Notes under the pieces: generated by a model
What the model was told of the DNA's origin: nothing
Seen by the model: the letters and a program-made list of their open reading frames with translations, nothing else
The model's database searches: none
Source: Centropus unirufus
Taxonomy: Eukaryota; Chordata; Aves; Cuculiformes; Centropidae
DNA length: 64,000 nucleotides
Direction: 5' to 3'
Assembly (NCBI GenBank): GCA_013397695.1
Contig: VYZI01000005.1
Location: 4,453,218 to 4,517,217, forward strand
Shown here: piece by piece, positions 52,977-64,000 of the stretch
Numbering within the stretch: position 1 is the stretch's first letter
Layout: the number at the start of each line of letters is the position of its first letter
Made by a program: the position numbers and the translations under genes

Positions 52977-54999
52977 CACACAAATATCTATCCTATCAGT
53001 TTCTGGTTCCTCATTTGTGAAATGGTTTTATGGCAGTGACCAAGATATGAAAAAATAGATCAAGTTTAGCGTGGGCATTCCGTTACTCTATCAAAGTTTA
53101 CTCCGCTAAGAGGTTTGTCCAGTTCATCCTATCCTCAGCAGCTTTAGTAAAGCCCTATCAGCTATTATAAGAATTCTCTTAAAGAAATAAAACTCAAAAC
53201 GGAAAAGAAATTGCACAAATAGCTAAAACCTAACTACAAAGAAAAGGCCATTTTCCCCCTTCTCTCTCTCAATTCTGCTCTGGAGAGATACGTGGACATA
53301 ATAACTCCCAAGGGGTGAATTGAGGACTGGCATGCACAAGTGCCCTTCTCACTGATGGGTTGTTACTTCAGCATTTCTCACTGCAGTTAAAAACTACTGG
53401 AACAGATATTTTCAGAGCAACAAGGGCCTGAATTTCTCTACTCCAAGAAGTTTATCTGCTGGCAGTAGCTAGGAAGGTATTTCAGTTAAGGCTATGAGTT
53501 GAAGCAGGCAGCAGAAGGAAAGGGAAAGCTAAGAGGGGAGACTTCTACCAGTTGTCAGTCCAGTCTTGTCTAGGATCCAGGCTGCCCTCCCAGTCCTCTG
53601 TAACTGGGTACCTGCATGAATCAACAGGCAAGCTGTGATTCACACCAGCGTTATCTTCTTTTCTACACAGATTGGGCAGCGACAGGTCCAGGAACAAAGC
53701 TGGGAGGTTTGGCAAGATCAAAATCAAAAGATACGATGCAATTGTGGAAAAGCAAATACCACAATGCAATATATAAAGTGGAATATATTCTGAGATACAC
53801 GTTAATGTACACCTATAATTTAAATTTATACAATGACAATGGATTAATATCTAGTCACGGGCAGTATACACCAGGAAGGACATGAGCTAAACTGGATAAA
53901 GTTGGAAGAAAAAAGATTTGTCAGAAAACAATATCCATGGCAACATTACAAATTGTAATCATGTATCTTAACAAAGATATAACTAGAGGAATTTGCAGTA
54001 ACAAGCTTTGGAGAGAGGACATAATCTATTCTCTGTCTTGACAGCGGAAAGGACTAAAAGAGAAGCATTTAAATTTCTGCAAAACAGATTCAGACATGAG
54101 ACAAAACAGACTAAAAGTAGGGTCAAGAAAACAGTGAAATAGCTTGCTTATGACCTTGTGGGATCTCCCTCACTGGGAACTGTCAGAAAAATTAGTTTGT
54201 CTCATGTCATCTTGGTGTAGGGGAATGGGCTACATGATGTAGCTAAGTCTCTTCCAACTGTTCCAGAGCATGTCAAACACAGGGGGCAGATTAAGCATGT
54301 TTTCCTCTTGAAATGTGGTTTCTGAAGGAAGAAAAGGTATGTTTACAAGGCCCGTGGCAGTCTCCTGATGCCTATTCCCCTTTACTATTTGGAAATGCCA
54401 AATTAAATGCCATGAGATTTTCCCCAGGGAGGAAGAAGATGAGGAAAGCCTTCCTGCCCACCCCCCAATGTTTAATGAAAAGCCCCTACTTTAAATCCTT
54501 CAAAATCAGTGTGCAGAAAGGTGGTTCATGCAGAAGGTAGCAGAGAGCAGCCCCATCAGGATCCTTCCTCTTGCCACTGTTCATGTAGGCAGCCTGAAGT
54601 GGGATGTGACAAGTGCCCCTCTCTGCCCATGTGCCAGGAGATGCCTCCTGGATGTGGCAGGACATGGCAGGACCTGGAGAGGACCTGAGCAGCTGCTGAG
54701 GATGCACAATGCCATATATTTTGACACCATGTTGGACACAATGCTGTCTTCTTAGCACTCTTTCCAAAGCTTAAGTTCTGGTTAAAAAAGAAGTAGAAAA
54801 ACTACTTTGAGGCAGTATTTAGAAAAAAGAAACCAGAACATTACCTACTTGTAGTAGGTATGGGATGTGAGTGTTTCCAAAACTTCCTACACGAAGTTGG
54901 ATATTCATGTGACTATTTCAGGATTTAGTTCATCAAACCTATGTTCTCAGCAGTTTCAAAGTTACTTACTGATGCTCTCCTCTACACTACTCATACTAG

Positions 55000-55138
55000 G
55001 CAAGATCAAATGTTTAGATACTTGTTTCATTCAGAAACATCAGAACAGAAAATGTCAACACGGAGAAGCAGAACTGCCTTTCTAGATAAAAGGCGACTTC
55101 GTAAGTCCATCATGGATGAAGCTCTAGGTTTCTTAGTG
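55000..55138 (+). other. Candidate exon with two donor sites
   Basis: A moderately pyrimidine-rich stretch ends in catactag (acceptor AG at 54998-54999). The frame then stays open, giving a basic, helix-like peptide that includes STRRSRTAFLDKRRLRKS, up to a GTAAGT donor starting at 55139. A second GTAAGT occurs inside at 55101. The peptide matches no family I recognise. The pyrimidine tract is only fair, and no partner exon is identified. Confidence 0.18.
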
Positions 55139-55717
55139 GTAAGTTTAACCCGAATTATCACTTCAGGCTTTTCAATTCTGAAAATTCAAAGGCACCTTCA
55201 TTAAATTTTTAAATTAGTGCCATTGAATAAAATAAAAATGGATCATACAATCACTACAGCATCCTATATGTTATTTAATTTTATATTTATTTCAATTATT
55301 TTATACAGCTACTATATTTTTCATGCTTCTGGAGAACTGTGAATTTTACATCACATTATGGGCTTTATCAGAGAGGGAGATGGGTAATTTTGAGGGAGAG
55401 ATTAAGGAGAACTGCAACTTTTATGGTTATAGGAAGTCATTTCGATCTTTGAAATTATGCACATTACATCAGCTCTTAAACCATCAGTGCTGGAACTATG
55501 TGGCACAGAAATTATTATTAAATACCAGAACCAACCCTGCTGATGAATGAAGCAATTCATCCATTTCCCAGTGTTGTTGGCTTAGACTGCATTTCTTGAA
55601 AAAATTAGACCCTTGCTTAACTCAGACTTTTATTTAATAGGATAACTCACCCATTTAATTAAACATGCATGGAAGCGTTAAGGGTTTTGCACAGATGACA
55701 GTGCTGGTTTGAGCATC

Positions 55718-56390
55718 TGTACTGGTTTAGCCCCTAGCCAGCAGCTAAACAGTAGGCAGTCATGACCTTACCTTTCTCCACCTGGGGGAAGGACTGGAAA
55801 TGGTAAAGAATTCTTGTGGTTTGAAACTGAAACGGTTCTAACAAAATAATAAAACAATAATAAAAATAATAAATTATAATACTAATTCTGCAAAGATGTA
55901 GTCAGCCTGTCCCAAGCAATGGCTACAGAACACATGCTCCCAGCAGTGAATGCCACATAGCAAACACTGAGAGCTCTGCACTTCCAGCAAATGCAAAAAT
56001 CACAGCAGGCACAGAAATCCCAGTGGATACAAAGATCACCAAGCAGATCACTGAGAACAGGACATCCAGAGCAGGAGTACCATGAGTAGGGGACCCTGGA
56101 GACCAAATCAAAGAGGAATAGGGGGCATCCCTGGAAACCTCCTGCTTTACACTGAGCATGATGCTTACAGCATGGAATACCTTCTTTGGCCAGTTTGGGT
56201 TAGCTGCCCTGGCTCCACTTTTCCCAGCTTAATGCATCTTCTTGCTTGTAAAACACAAGAAAAGGCCCTTAATCTCTACAGCAATAGCTATAAGTTTCAA
56301 CATTTTAAGCATTCTTGTTACTGAAGTCTAGAGAAATAGCAGGTGCTGAGAAGAAAATTCATTCTCTAACAGCTGTAAACAATAAGCATT
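55718..56390 (-). mobile_element. Second ERVL-like solo LTR, more diverged
   Basis: This LTR has the same architecture and orientation as the copy at 28897-29447. On the plus strand it opens tgtactggtttagcccctag then ccagcagctaa, carries ctttacactgagcatgatg followed by a ggaataccttctttggccag block and gttagctgccctggctcc, and ends with gaagaaaattcattctct then aacagctgtaaa. At the TATA position (56146-56150 region) the minus strand reads GTAAAG, so the promoter looks dead. An (AAT)n tract at 55841-55881 replaces the A-rich part near the polyadenylation signal. The 5-base flanks gcatc (55713-55717) and gcatt (56386-56390) may be an imperfect target-site duplication; if so the LTR ends at 56385. 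No retroviral genes adjoin it. Confidence 0.78.
55841..55881. repeat. (AAT)n tract inside the LTR
   Basis: AAT and AAAAT units form about 40 bases of low-complexity sequence within the LTR at the place where the other copy has an A15 run, so both probably grew from the same A-rich segment. Confidence 0.8.
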
Positions 56391-57222
56391 ATTAATATTA
56401 CTCCTACACTGAACCTAAGGATCTGCAGCTACTAAGAAGTGCAGCTACTCAGAATAAAATTGATCCTACCCATTCCAAGACCACGGCAACATCATTCACT
56501 TTCATTAGCAACTCTTAGGAGTAGTGTCCACATGGAAATGAAGGCTGAGCCTCCGAAGAAAAGCACTGGAGGAGGAGGTGCTGTTTGTGGCCAAGTCCTC
56601 ACCACTGGGTGACAGAAACCCAAAAGAGTTGAGACTAGTGCTTATAAACCTTTATAATTGTTTATATGTCTTTATAAATCTCAGCATATAAACCTGAAAC
56701 TCAGACAGCTTTCCTACCAGTAGAACAATTATCCGACCTCCTAGGTAATTTCAGTAAAAAAATATTACTGTGTCAGGAGAGCAGTAACATCTACCACAGA
56801 TGAACCAGAATATTTAAATGAGTTTGATTCCATTAACTTTACTAATATTAGCTTTACATAATAATAAACAGGGAAATATTTTCATCTCGATGATTGGCCA
56901 ATAGTGTAACTATTTCTGTCCAATGCTCATTGAACGACACAAGACAGCAATTAGAATTTAGTCAGGTAAAAAAATTGCCATTTGAAATTATCTCATCTTT
57001 AGTTTTCAGTGACAGATATCCTGTCAACCCTGTTTGGAGATGGAGAGAAAATATTTTTCTATCTGTCTGGAGGTTTTCAAGCTGAGCATGACTATTTTGC
57101 TGTCTGGCACATCAAAGCTCCAGGCTACCAGGTAGTACTTATAAATGTTCAGTGCACAGGGGATTGCTAGAGCAAGTACTTTGTCTCTCTCTCACTCTCT
57201 GTGCTCTTTCACTCACTTTCAG

Positions 57223-57463
57223 ACCTCAGGATTGCTGCAGAGGGAAGTTATCCATGCCTTCTTTCTGGCCTTTTCTGCTGCAACATTGACTGGGCTACAA
57301 GGGGGCAACTTGTCTGTAGCCACCATTCTACTGGGAAATAAGTGGTCAGAGCTGGTGTACACTATAGAGTTCAAAGGATGCCTTTCTCCATTTAATGGAA
57401 CTGTAAAAACCCATCTGCAAGAGCTTGTTTCTGTCAGACACTCACAAGTGGAAACAATTGCTT
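57223..57463 (+). other. Candidate 241-nt exon
   Basis: A strong pyrimidine tract (57181-57220, mostly ct repeats) ends in the acceptor AG at 57221-57222. The following 241 bases are open in one frame, starting in phase 0 with TSGLLQREVIHAFFLAFSAA and including KWSELVYTIEFKGCLSP, and end at a GTAAGT donor at 57464. The frame closes at a TAG right inside the donor, as expected for intron sequence. The peptide has no domain I recognise, and an antisense frame is also open, so this may be a non-coding RNA exon or a chance arrangement. Confidence 0.27.
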
Positions 57464-60213
57464 GTAAGTAGGAAAAGAACCAACAATACAAGAAAAAAAA
57501 AAGATGTTCTTTCTGTACCTGCCTTAAATTTTCTCTTGTTCTCTTTTGTCTTGACTGGTTCTGTGTCCTAGTAAACATACTTGACTAAGTATAATAGATA
57601 TCACAATACTTCATATAGGAGTTGTTTCCTGTAAAGACAGTAATGTGTCTCTGTAACAAATCTGTTTCTACAGCCTTATTTGCATTTCCATGCCTGATGC
57701 ATAGGAAAATATATGACTTCACATGTTAGTTATTTACTGGTAAAGCTTCCCATTTCTACCTTGCAGGATCTATCCCGTACACCACATATAATATCATTTC
57801 ACAAATACTAGGAGAAAACCTAACAGGCAAAAAAAACAAACAATAAGTATCTGAAGTGCTTTTAATCATTGATCCTCTTCTACTAAGCAAGAAAGCACCT
57901 CACATAACAGGGATTATGAATGACCTCTATGTGGATCCCACTTTTCCTGTCAACATCACTGGCTTGTGTGGTATACTGGATGTTGCAAGGCAACTTGAGG
58001 CATAGGAATTGCCAGGAGCAGTGAGTAACCCTCCCAGTATTTAACTCCTGACACTGGTCAGCAATTTCTGCTTCACTAAAAGGAAAAGTATCCTCCGGAT
58101 AGATAGCAGTTACAAATACCTGGACATCGGGGAAAGTTTCTTTTGATGCAGAGAGTCCTAAATCCTGAAGGCTAAGGGGTTTTATAGAATTTCCAAAGTC
58201 TTGGCTACATTTCCTAAACCACAAAATGACTTTGAAATACAGTATTTACCTTTCTATATTTATCAATTGCTAGTCTCCACTGCTTGAATTCATAAAAATG
58301 TAAAATTCCATGACATGAGATTCCACTTCTGACAGAGAAAAGCCTGGAAAAGGAGGAAGTAATATAGTTAACAGCCCTATTACATTTCTACATTCAATCA
58401 GTCTGCCTGATTGGAAGAAGACTGGTTTCATTGAAATACACTAAATAATCCTCAAGAAGAAGAGAAAAATAAATTCTGTGGTAATAAATAAATTGTGCAG
58501 CAATGTCTGGAGTATTAGTGTGGAGTTTTCAATTTTGCATTTGTCAATTTTTTTCCATTTGTTTTTTTAGCCTTACTAATGTGCTACTTAGGAATTGTGT
58601 ACACAAAAACAGCTAAATGAACTCTTTTACTTTTATTTTAATGAAGTGGAAAGTTTGGGTTATCATTATACATTTAAGGCTCACTGGAGGCCAGGTTTGA
58701 TTCATAGTTGCAACATACAGGTGGCTCATTTTCTCAGTGACATCAATGGTTTAATCATTCCTACCACTCCCTGAACACTTCTACATTCTTTGAACTTTCT
58801 TTGAAGCCAAGATTTCGCACTTTTCTCTGATCTAGTTTATTTATATCCCCTTCATACTTTAGTTCTAAGCAGATCTTCTACTGTACTTGAACCCCAGGGA
58901 ACAGATACTGCATAACATTACGGTCTCAATGCTGGAAATCCAGTGATGTGAATGATATAAGATAGGATTATAATAGGCATAAAATGGAACTTTAATCACA
59001 CTTGTAAGAATTTCCATATGGAGGAGTAGTTTAATTCAACAGTGGCAAGACTTATGAATGGAATCTGACAGTGGTATACAATCTCAGGAACAGGGGTTTC
59101 ACCTTAATATGTTATTTAATCCACCTACCTATAAAAAACATAAATGCTATGGGATATCCATAATAAAGATAGTTTCTCAGAAGACTTTATCCTTTGTGAA
59201 AGGCTAGGAAAGGAAAAACTTGCATAAAAACATTAGGAGTAGAGTAATCTCATTTTAATTTATCTGACTAAAATTTAGACAGCTATTCTAAGTATACTGT
59301 CTCGCCTCTGTCTCACCAGTCTTAGACACTTCTAAGGGTAATTCATCTGATTCTAAGTTAGACTCTAAGACACATAGAGAAAGCAATATTCACCATATGT
59401 AAATATGGGGAAGCTGTATAAAATAGTGGCACTAAAGCATTAGTAACTACTGCAGAGTAGATACATATGACTTTGTAGACTTGGTAATGTACCCTCCCTT
59501 CTTTTTGCCATTTATGGTTGTCTGGTTTTCTAGTTCTTCCATTTCCAGATCTGACCTTTCACTTTTTTCATTCCAAGTCCATTTACTGAACATGTGTGCA
59601 TCTTTGGAAGTTATACTAGCATTTATGTTATCAGTGATTATGGGGGTGATGGCAATAAAACTGAAGTTAATTTTGTATAACTCCCTCATTCAGCTCTTCT
59701 CTCCTAATAGAGAGCTTACTGTCTTTACAGCAGCACAGAAGGATATTCTGTACCTACTACTGTGGAGCAGACAAGGGGCAACCCACAAACCACAACGTGG
59801 ATCACTGTAGAGGGCTGCACAGCTCAATTTAGAAAATTGTGACAGTTTACATATCCACAAAATTCCAATCTCTAAAATTGTTTCAATAATACGTATTGAA
59901 GATCACCAAGATGTGGAAACTTTTCTTGTCTGACTGTGATTGAAAATCAAAAATAATATGGTCAATGTCAGGTTCCATCACTGTGTTAGTGATCAAAACA
60001 CTGTAATTTGTATGAATTTTTCAGGAAGGACAAGACTGCATCCCAGAGAAAATGTTTGCAATAATGATATAAAACTATTACTGACTGTTACAGATTTGGA
60101 GTTTCTGAATTTGTTGTGATGTTATCATATTCTGCCCTCTCCATTTTCTCACCAGCTGGCAGATTATTTACGTCTTCGTGATATAAGTCCATTTTGGTTG
60201 AACCTGGCAGACT

Positions 60214-60245
60214 TGAGTCATGAGTCATATATGAATGATGAGTCA
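60214..60245. promoter_or_regulatory. Cluster of three AP-1/NF-E2-type sites
   Basis: The heptamer TGAGTCA occurs at 60214-60220, immediately again at 60221-60227, and at 60239-60245. The third copy is embedded in ATGAGTCAGC, the consensus core for NF-E2/NRF2-MAF dimers. TGAGTCA is the canonical binding site for FOS-JUN. Three copies in 32 bases suggest an inducible enhancer; activity is unproven. Confidence 0.4.
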
Positions 60246-63200
60246 GCCAGACTCCCCTTTCTACAGCCATTTAAGCAACCTAAGAAGACAGGAGAGGAGA
60301 ATGGTGAAAACCCACAAAATGCTTGTTGGACAGTTCTTGCACAAAATGCCTGCATTTCACAGCTTCTGTATTTTACAGCACAGAGCTGTCCTGGAATAGA
60401 AAGTGACCCAGTGATATATCCAAATTTGCATCTTTCTTGGTAAATTTAATAGAGCCAAGAAATTATTCAATGGTCCAGAACTCAGTAGCCCATACCTGGA
60501 GAAGGATTCCAGGTATGATTTTGGCCTCAGCCAAAATACTCTTCTAAGCAATTACTGGACATGATGCAGGAATGAATGCAGACCAAAGTACATCCCTAAG
60601 AGGGGAGAATTCATTCAGCCTATGTGGGAGACCAAGAGCTATTAATAGTAGAAGCATGGGTTATACTGTGCCAGTTGCTCTGAAAGCAGTGGGAAATAAT
60701 GGCAAGAGTAACTGTAAATGTACACTTGTGAATTGTAATTCCTGTATCTGACAGAGCTGGCCTACTTCCCAAGGCCCACTTCCCAACTTCAATACAAGGA
60801 ACACTCACTCATAGAATAATCATCCAACGTCACAGAACAATCTTTTGAGTGCACCAATAACACCTATGAGCACCAAGATAAACCTTGAGTATTCAGTTAA
60901 CATAATCTTTCAGACATAAAGGGACTTTCAAAAGAAGTGAAAGGGTTGCTATCAGATAGACTGATAAAAGTTTACTGGATTCATCATTTTGAACATCTTT
61001 CACACACGTTGATGACACCAGTGATTCAACAACACTGAATCTCCAACACGATCACCATTTGATATTGTTATATAATGATTCTGAGAATTATTGCATGCAG
61101 ACATTTCTCTGAAGTCTATAAGTGGACATAAATACAAATGTTACATCTTTATTCTGGTCACATGATTTCCTGTTCTGTGGTACCTAATTACACGCAAGAC
61201 AAATCAAGTCATCAGTGTGATTTGCTTTCAAAAAGTTCTTGAATGTTGCCAAGCTTTAAAACATTCTTACATATGTGTAAAGAAACCATCCAGTGACCCA
61301 AATGCAGAAGCACTGGAGAAACATGGAATTCTGCTCAAGACTACTACTCTAGAAAGAGCTCATTGTTTCACCTTATATTATCCATGGGCACTGTTGTCCT
61401 CAAGTAACCTGCAACACCAAATTACTATAGGCAGCAATTCATCTTTCTCTGACTTTCTTATCTAGAAATTTCTTTAGGCCAATCTTGTGCTGTTCTTTCA
61501 AGATAATATTTATGTAATTGCTTGGAGAAAGCTCTTGAGTCAACACAGGCTAAAATATAAAGAACAGATTTTTTAAAAAACTTAACTTTACACAAACAGG
61601 AAAACAAAGAATCCAAACCAGTAAAATAACTACTTTCTATTTGCCATCTTTTGATACTGGCTTTGCCTATACAGCACTACCTTGTCAATAAGCAGCTGAG
61701 GTCACATGCAGGTGTTCAATGCTCCCAAAAGTCCTCATGAGTAAATGAATAATGAAGCCACACAACATAAAGTAAGAAAATTCCAATCACATCTATTACC
61801 TTAAGGAGGCTGGCACGAAGAGTAGATGCTACCACTTTTAACAGCAATAAATGTTGCTCATAGAAATGAAAGAGCAGGACTTGTATGAATCTCCTGACCT
61901 CGCTGAAAGTAACTCATTCCTCCCTTCTGACTGCTGTGCTGAATTTTAAATAGACCCCTATAATTTTCCTCACAGTAAAAGGGCTGACTTTCTATTTAAA
62001 ACTGTTGTTCAGGGAAAATTGAAAAATCCCAATAAAATCAACAAGTGCAATTTGGAAAGTAAAGGGCCGCCAAACGCAACTATATTTATCATACTCAGTG
62101 CAAACCAAATTCAAGAATTACCGAGCACTGTTCAACATACTCTGACCTATAAAAACTTCCAAAACAAAATTCAGGAATTATTTTTTTGTCAATAAAAGTC
62201 AGACTTATACCTCTTTTGAACTAAGCATGGCAAAATTCACATAAATTAAATAATTTTTGCAGATGCTTAAGAACATCTAATGAAAATCATTCTACATTCT
62301 CATCAATACAATCTCCAGTGTTATTTCAAGTTACTATGCTGTTAGCTATGTACTCATATGAGTTTTCTTGTTGGGCACCTTTACCTTAAAAGCATTTATG
62401 CCTGTATCTGCACATCTGTGTGTAGTGCAGGTATGGGAAGGAGATTTGCATTTGAAACACTGAAGAGGTAAAACAGGACTAAATTTATAAGAAAATGGAA
62501 TAGCTTTGAAAATGCAGCCCACATAATTCAATCAATTACTTAATTATAGGTTTGGTTCCATTTTTGTATGTGTATTTTTCTCAATATAACAAATTCCTCT
62601 GGGAAGATTCTTAGCCACTATGGAACAAGACACAGGACAGGATGTGCATACCTCAGCATGGATGTAAACCTGGGAAAGGCTCAGCTGCCACAGCCAATTG
62701 CTCTTGGCTTTAAATCAACCCTGCTGAGACCATTTGGAACAAAAAACACTTTGGGCTCTTTCAAAAAAGATAGACAACTAAAAGATTTAAGTGTTTCAGA
62801 AGAGAGAAATGAACTTTGATGCAGCAGACTCTAGGAAAATATTTTTCTTCCTATTGACACCATATTTAGTGCTGAAGAGGACTGAATGTTCATTGCAAAT
62901 GTAGAACATAGTGCAACGATTCCCTTGTACGATGCAACCTCCACAAGCATACATCAGAGCATATTGCAGTGCTTTGCCATTTCAAAGATGTGGGCAATTC
63001 CTAGGGTTTCTCCAGGGAAAGCATCTTCAGATCTCATGCAGATTGGAAAGAACATACTTCTTAATTTTGGTGCAGGAAGTTGTTGGGATGATTTAGATTT
63101 TTCAAGTAAACAGAAGAGTGAAGTACTAGCAGTACCTACTTTTTCCTCCATTCCCTCAAAAACAAAAGTCAGCTATTCCCATGATAGAATTACAGAAGAT

Positions 63201-64000
63201 TATCAAATTCTGCTTTGCTGGGAGATGAATCATTATTTGTATTAGAGAAACTTCACTATGCTCAGCATGTTAGTAAATGATGGAAAAATTGCTCTAACCA
63301 CACTTGACAAAACACTATCAGGGTACTGAAATTAAGAGGAGGATAACTCTTGCTCTTTATTATTGAGAATCGAAACACTCTGCAGAACTTCATTGATAAC
63401 CTGAATTTGGCTATTCATATTGCAAACACAAAAGGAAGTATGCAACCATTAGTCTTTTGGCACATGTGCTACATTTGCTAGCTTCTATTGCCCTGAACAG
63501 GCTAAATATAATCAGAAGTTAATTTAGCTTGAAAATCTTAATGATATTTGAAATCATAGATAAACGCACTGAAAAGATAACAATGAAACTGTCACAGTAG
63601 AAATATATTCATAACAATAGCATTAATATGTCACATTGTTTTAAATGCTGCCTACAAATATCTTCAATCTTTTGCTGCCTTTTAGAAGTATGCATTTAAC
63701 TTTTAGTCTTGACTTTGCTCATTTAGTGCTTTTTTATTTTTTGGGAAGGGGGCAAAATTGGCTTGAAATTTATTATGCTAGAATTTAATTGGAACAATTT
63801 GAATCATGCATGGGGAAGAAGTACTGAGAGATTAAGAAGAGAAAGAGAAGCTGTTAAGTGTCACTTTGTTGGGAAAACTTTGCATCAGAGTAAAAGTGCA
63901 ATTCCTGCCTTAGTTCCTAAGTGGGTAGAATAACCGTCAGACTGGAACATACGATTTTTCTTTTCCTAGACCAATTATATTCTTGAAATAAATTCAATGA

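Larger units (their letters stand above)
52816..55717. other. Unannotated sequence holding a TA microsatellite and a possible CR1 tail
   Basis: No gene is recognised. It contains the TA microsatellite at 52944-52976. Near 54220-54265 the order ggaatgggctacatgatgta then gtctcttccaact faintly resembles the CR1 3' UTR (ggttggactagatgatctcc, then gtcccttccaacc), too weak to call firmly. The candidate exon at 55000-55138 is listed separately. Confidence 0.45.
56391..64000. other. Unannotated sequence with an exon-like segment and an AP-1 cluster
   Basis: No gene is recognised in these 7.6 kb. The candidate exon at 57223-57463 and the AP-1 site cluster at 60214-60245 are listed separately. Other open frames (59481-59810, 109 codons; 62886-63245, 119 codons) carry no known domain. 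Confidence 0.5.

Noticed and set aside
54220..54265. Possible CR1 3' tail (gatgta followed by cttccaact)
   Set aside because: The resemblance covers only about 40 bases with many mismatches, and no CR1 body or terminal octamer repeat adjoins it.
55882..56159. Two cysteine-rich minus-strand frames that look like small secreted proteins
   Set aside because: They fall wholly within the ERVL-like LTR, a non-coding regulatory repeat, and have no counterpart in a known retroviral gene.
28897..56390. The two LTRs as the ends of one large provirus
   Set aside because: They are about 26 kb apart, clearly diverged from each other, and no gag, pol or env sequence is visible between them.

Overview
The window looks like non-coding DNA from a bird nuclear chromosome. 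It is AT-rich and CpG-poor. All long stretches are interrupted by stops in every frame, and no bacterial-style gene packing, operons or ribosome-binding sites are seen. The avian assignment rests on two things: a CR1 LINE fragment whose decayed protein is easily recognised, and two long terminal repeats of the endogenous-retrovirus (ERVL-like) type that is very common in neoavian birds. A crocodilian or turtle origin is less likely but cannot be excluded without a search. No protein-coding gene, rRNA, tRNA or CRISPR array could be identified. The many 60-147 codon open frames look like chance frames, apart from those inside the CR1 element.

Layout: 1-1495 is unannotated. 1496-2705 is a minus-strand, internally deleted CR1 LINE. 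6706-6889 is a diverged tandem duplication with a period of 92 bp. 10357-10415 is a CA/TA microsatellite. 12225-12545 is a much older CR1-like fragment. 24339-24425 is an 87-base assembly gap beside a TA/TG-rich tract. 25523-25620 is a MIR-like CORE-SINE relic. 28897-29447 is a minus-strand solo LTR with a visible TATA box. 30061-30390 is a local GC- and CpG-richer patch. 41697-41830 is probably another old interspersed repeat. 52761-52815 and 52944-52976 are small tandem repeats. 55718-56390 is a second minus-strand LTR with an (AAT)n expansion. 60214-60245 carries three AP-1-type sites. The rest is unique-looking intergenic or intronic sequence.

The window is best read as a gene desert or part of a very long intron. 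Candidate functional pieces are weak and inferential: three exon-like segments framed by good splice signals (32089-32108, 55000-55138, 57223-57463), a SOX/homeodomain-motif block near 37440-37545 that resembles a conserved enhancer, and the AP-1/NF-E2 cluster near 60.2 kb. I did not find a convincing new biological system here; the findings are modest leads.
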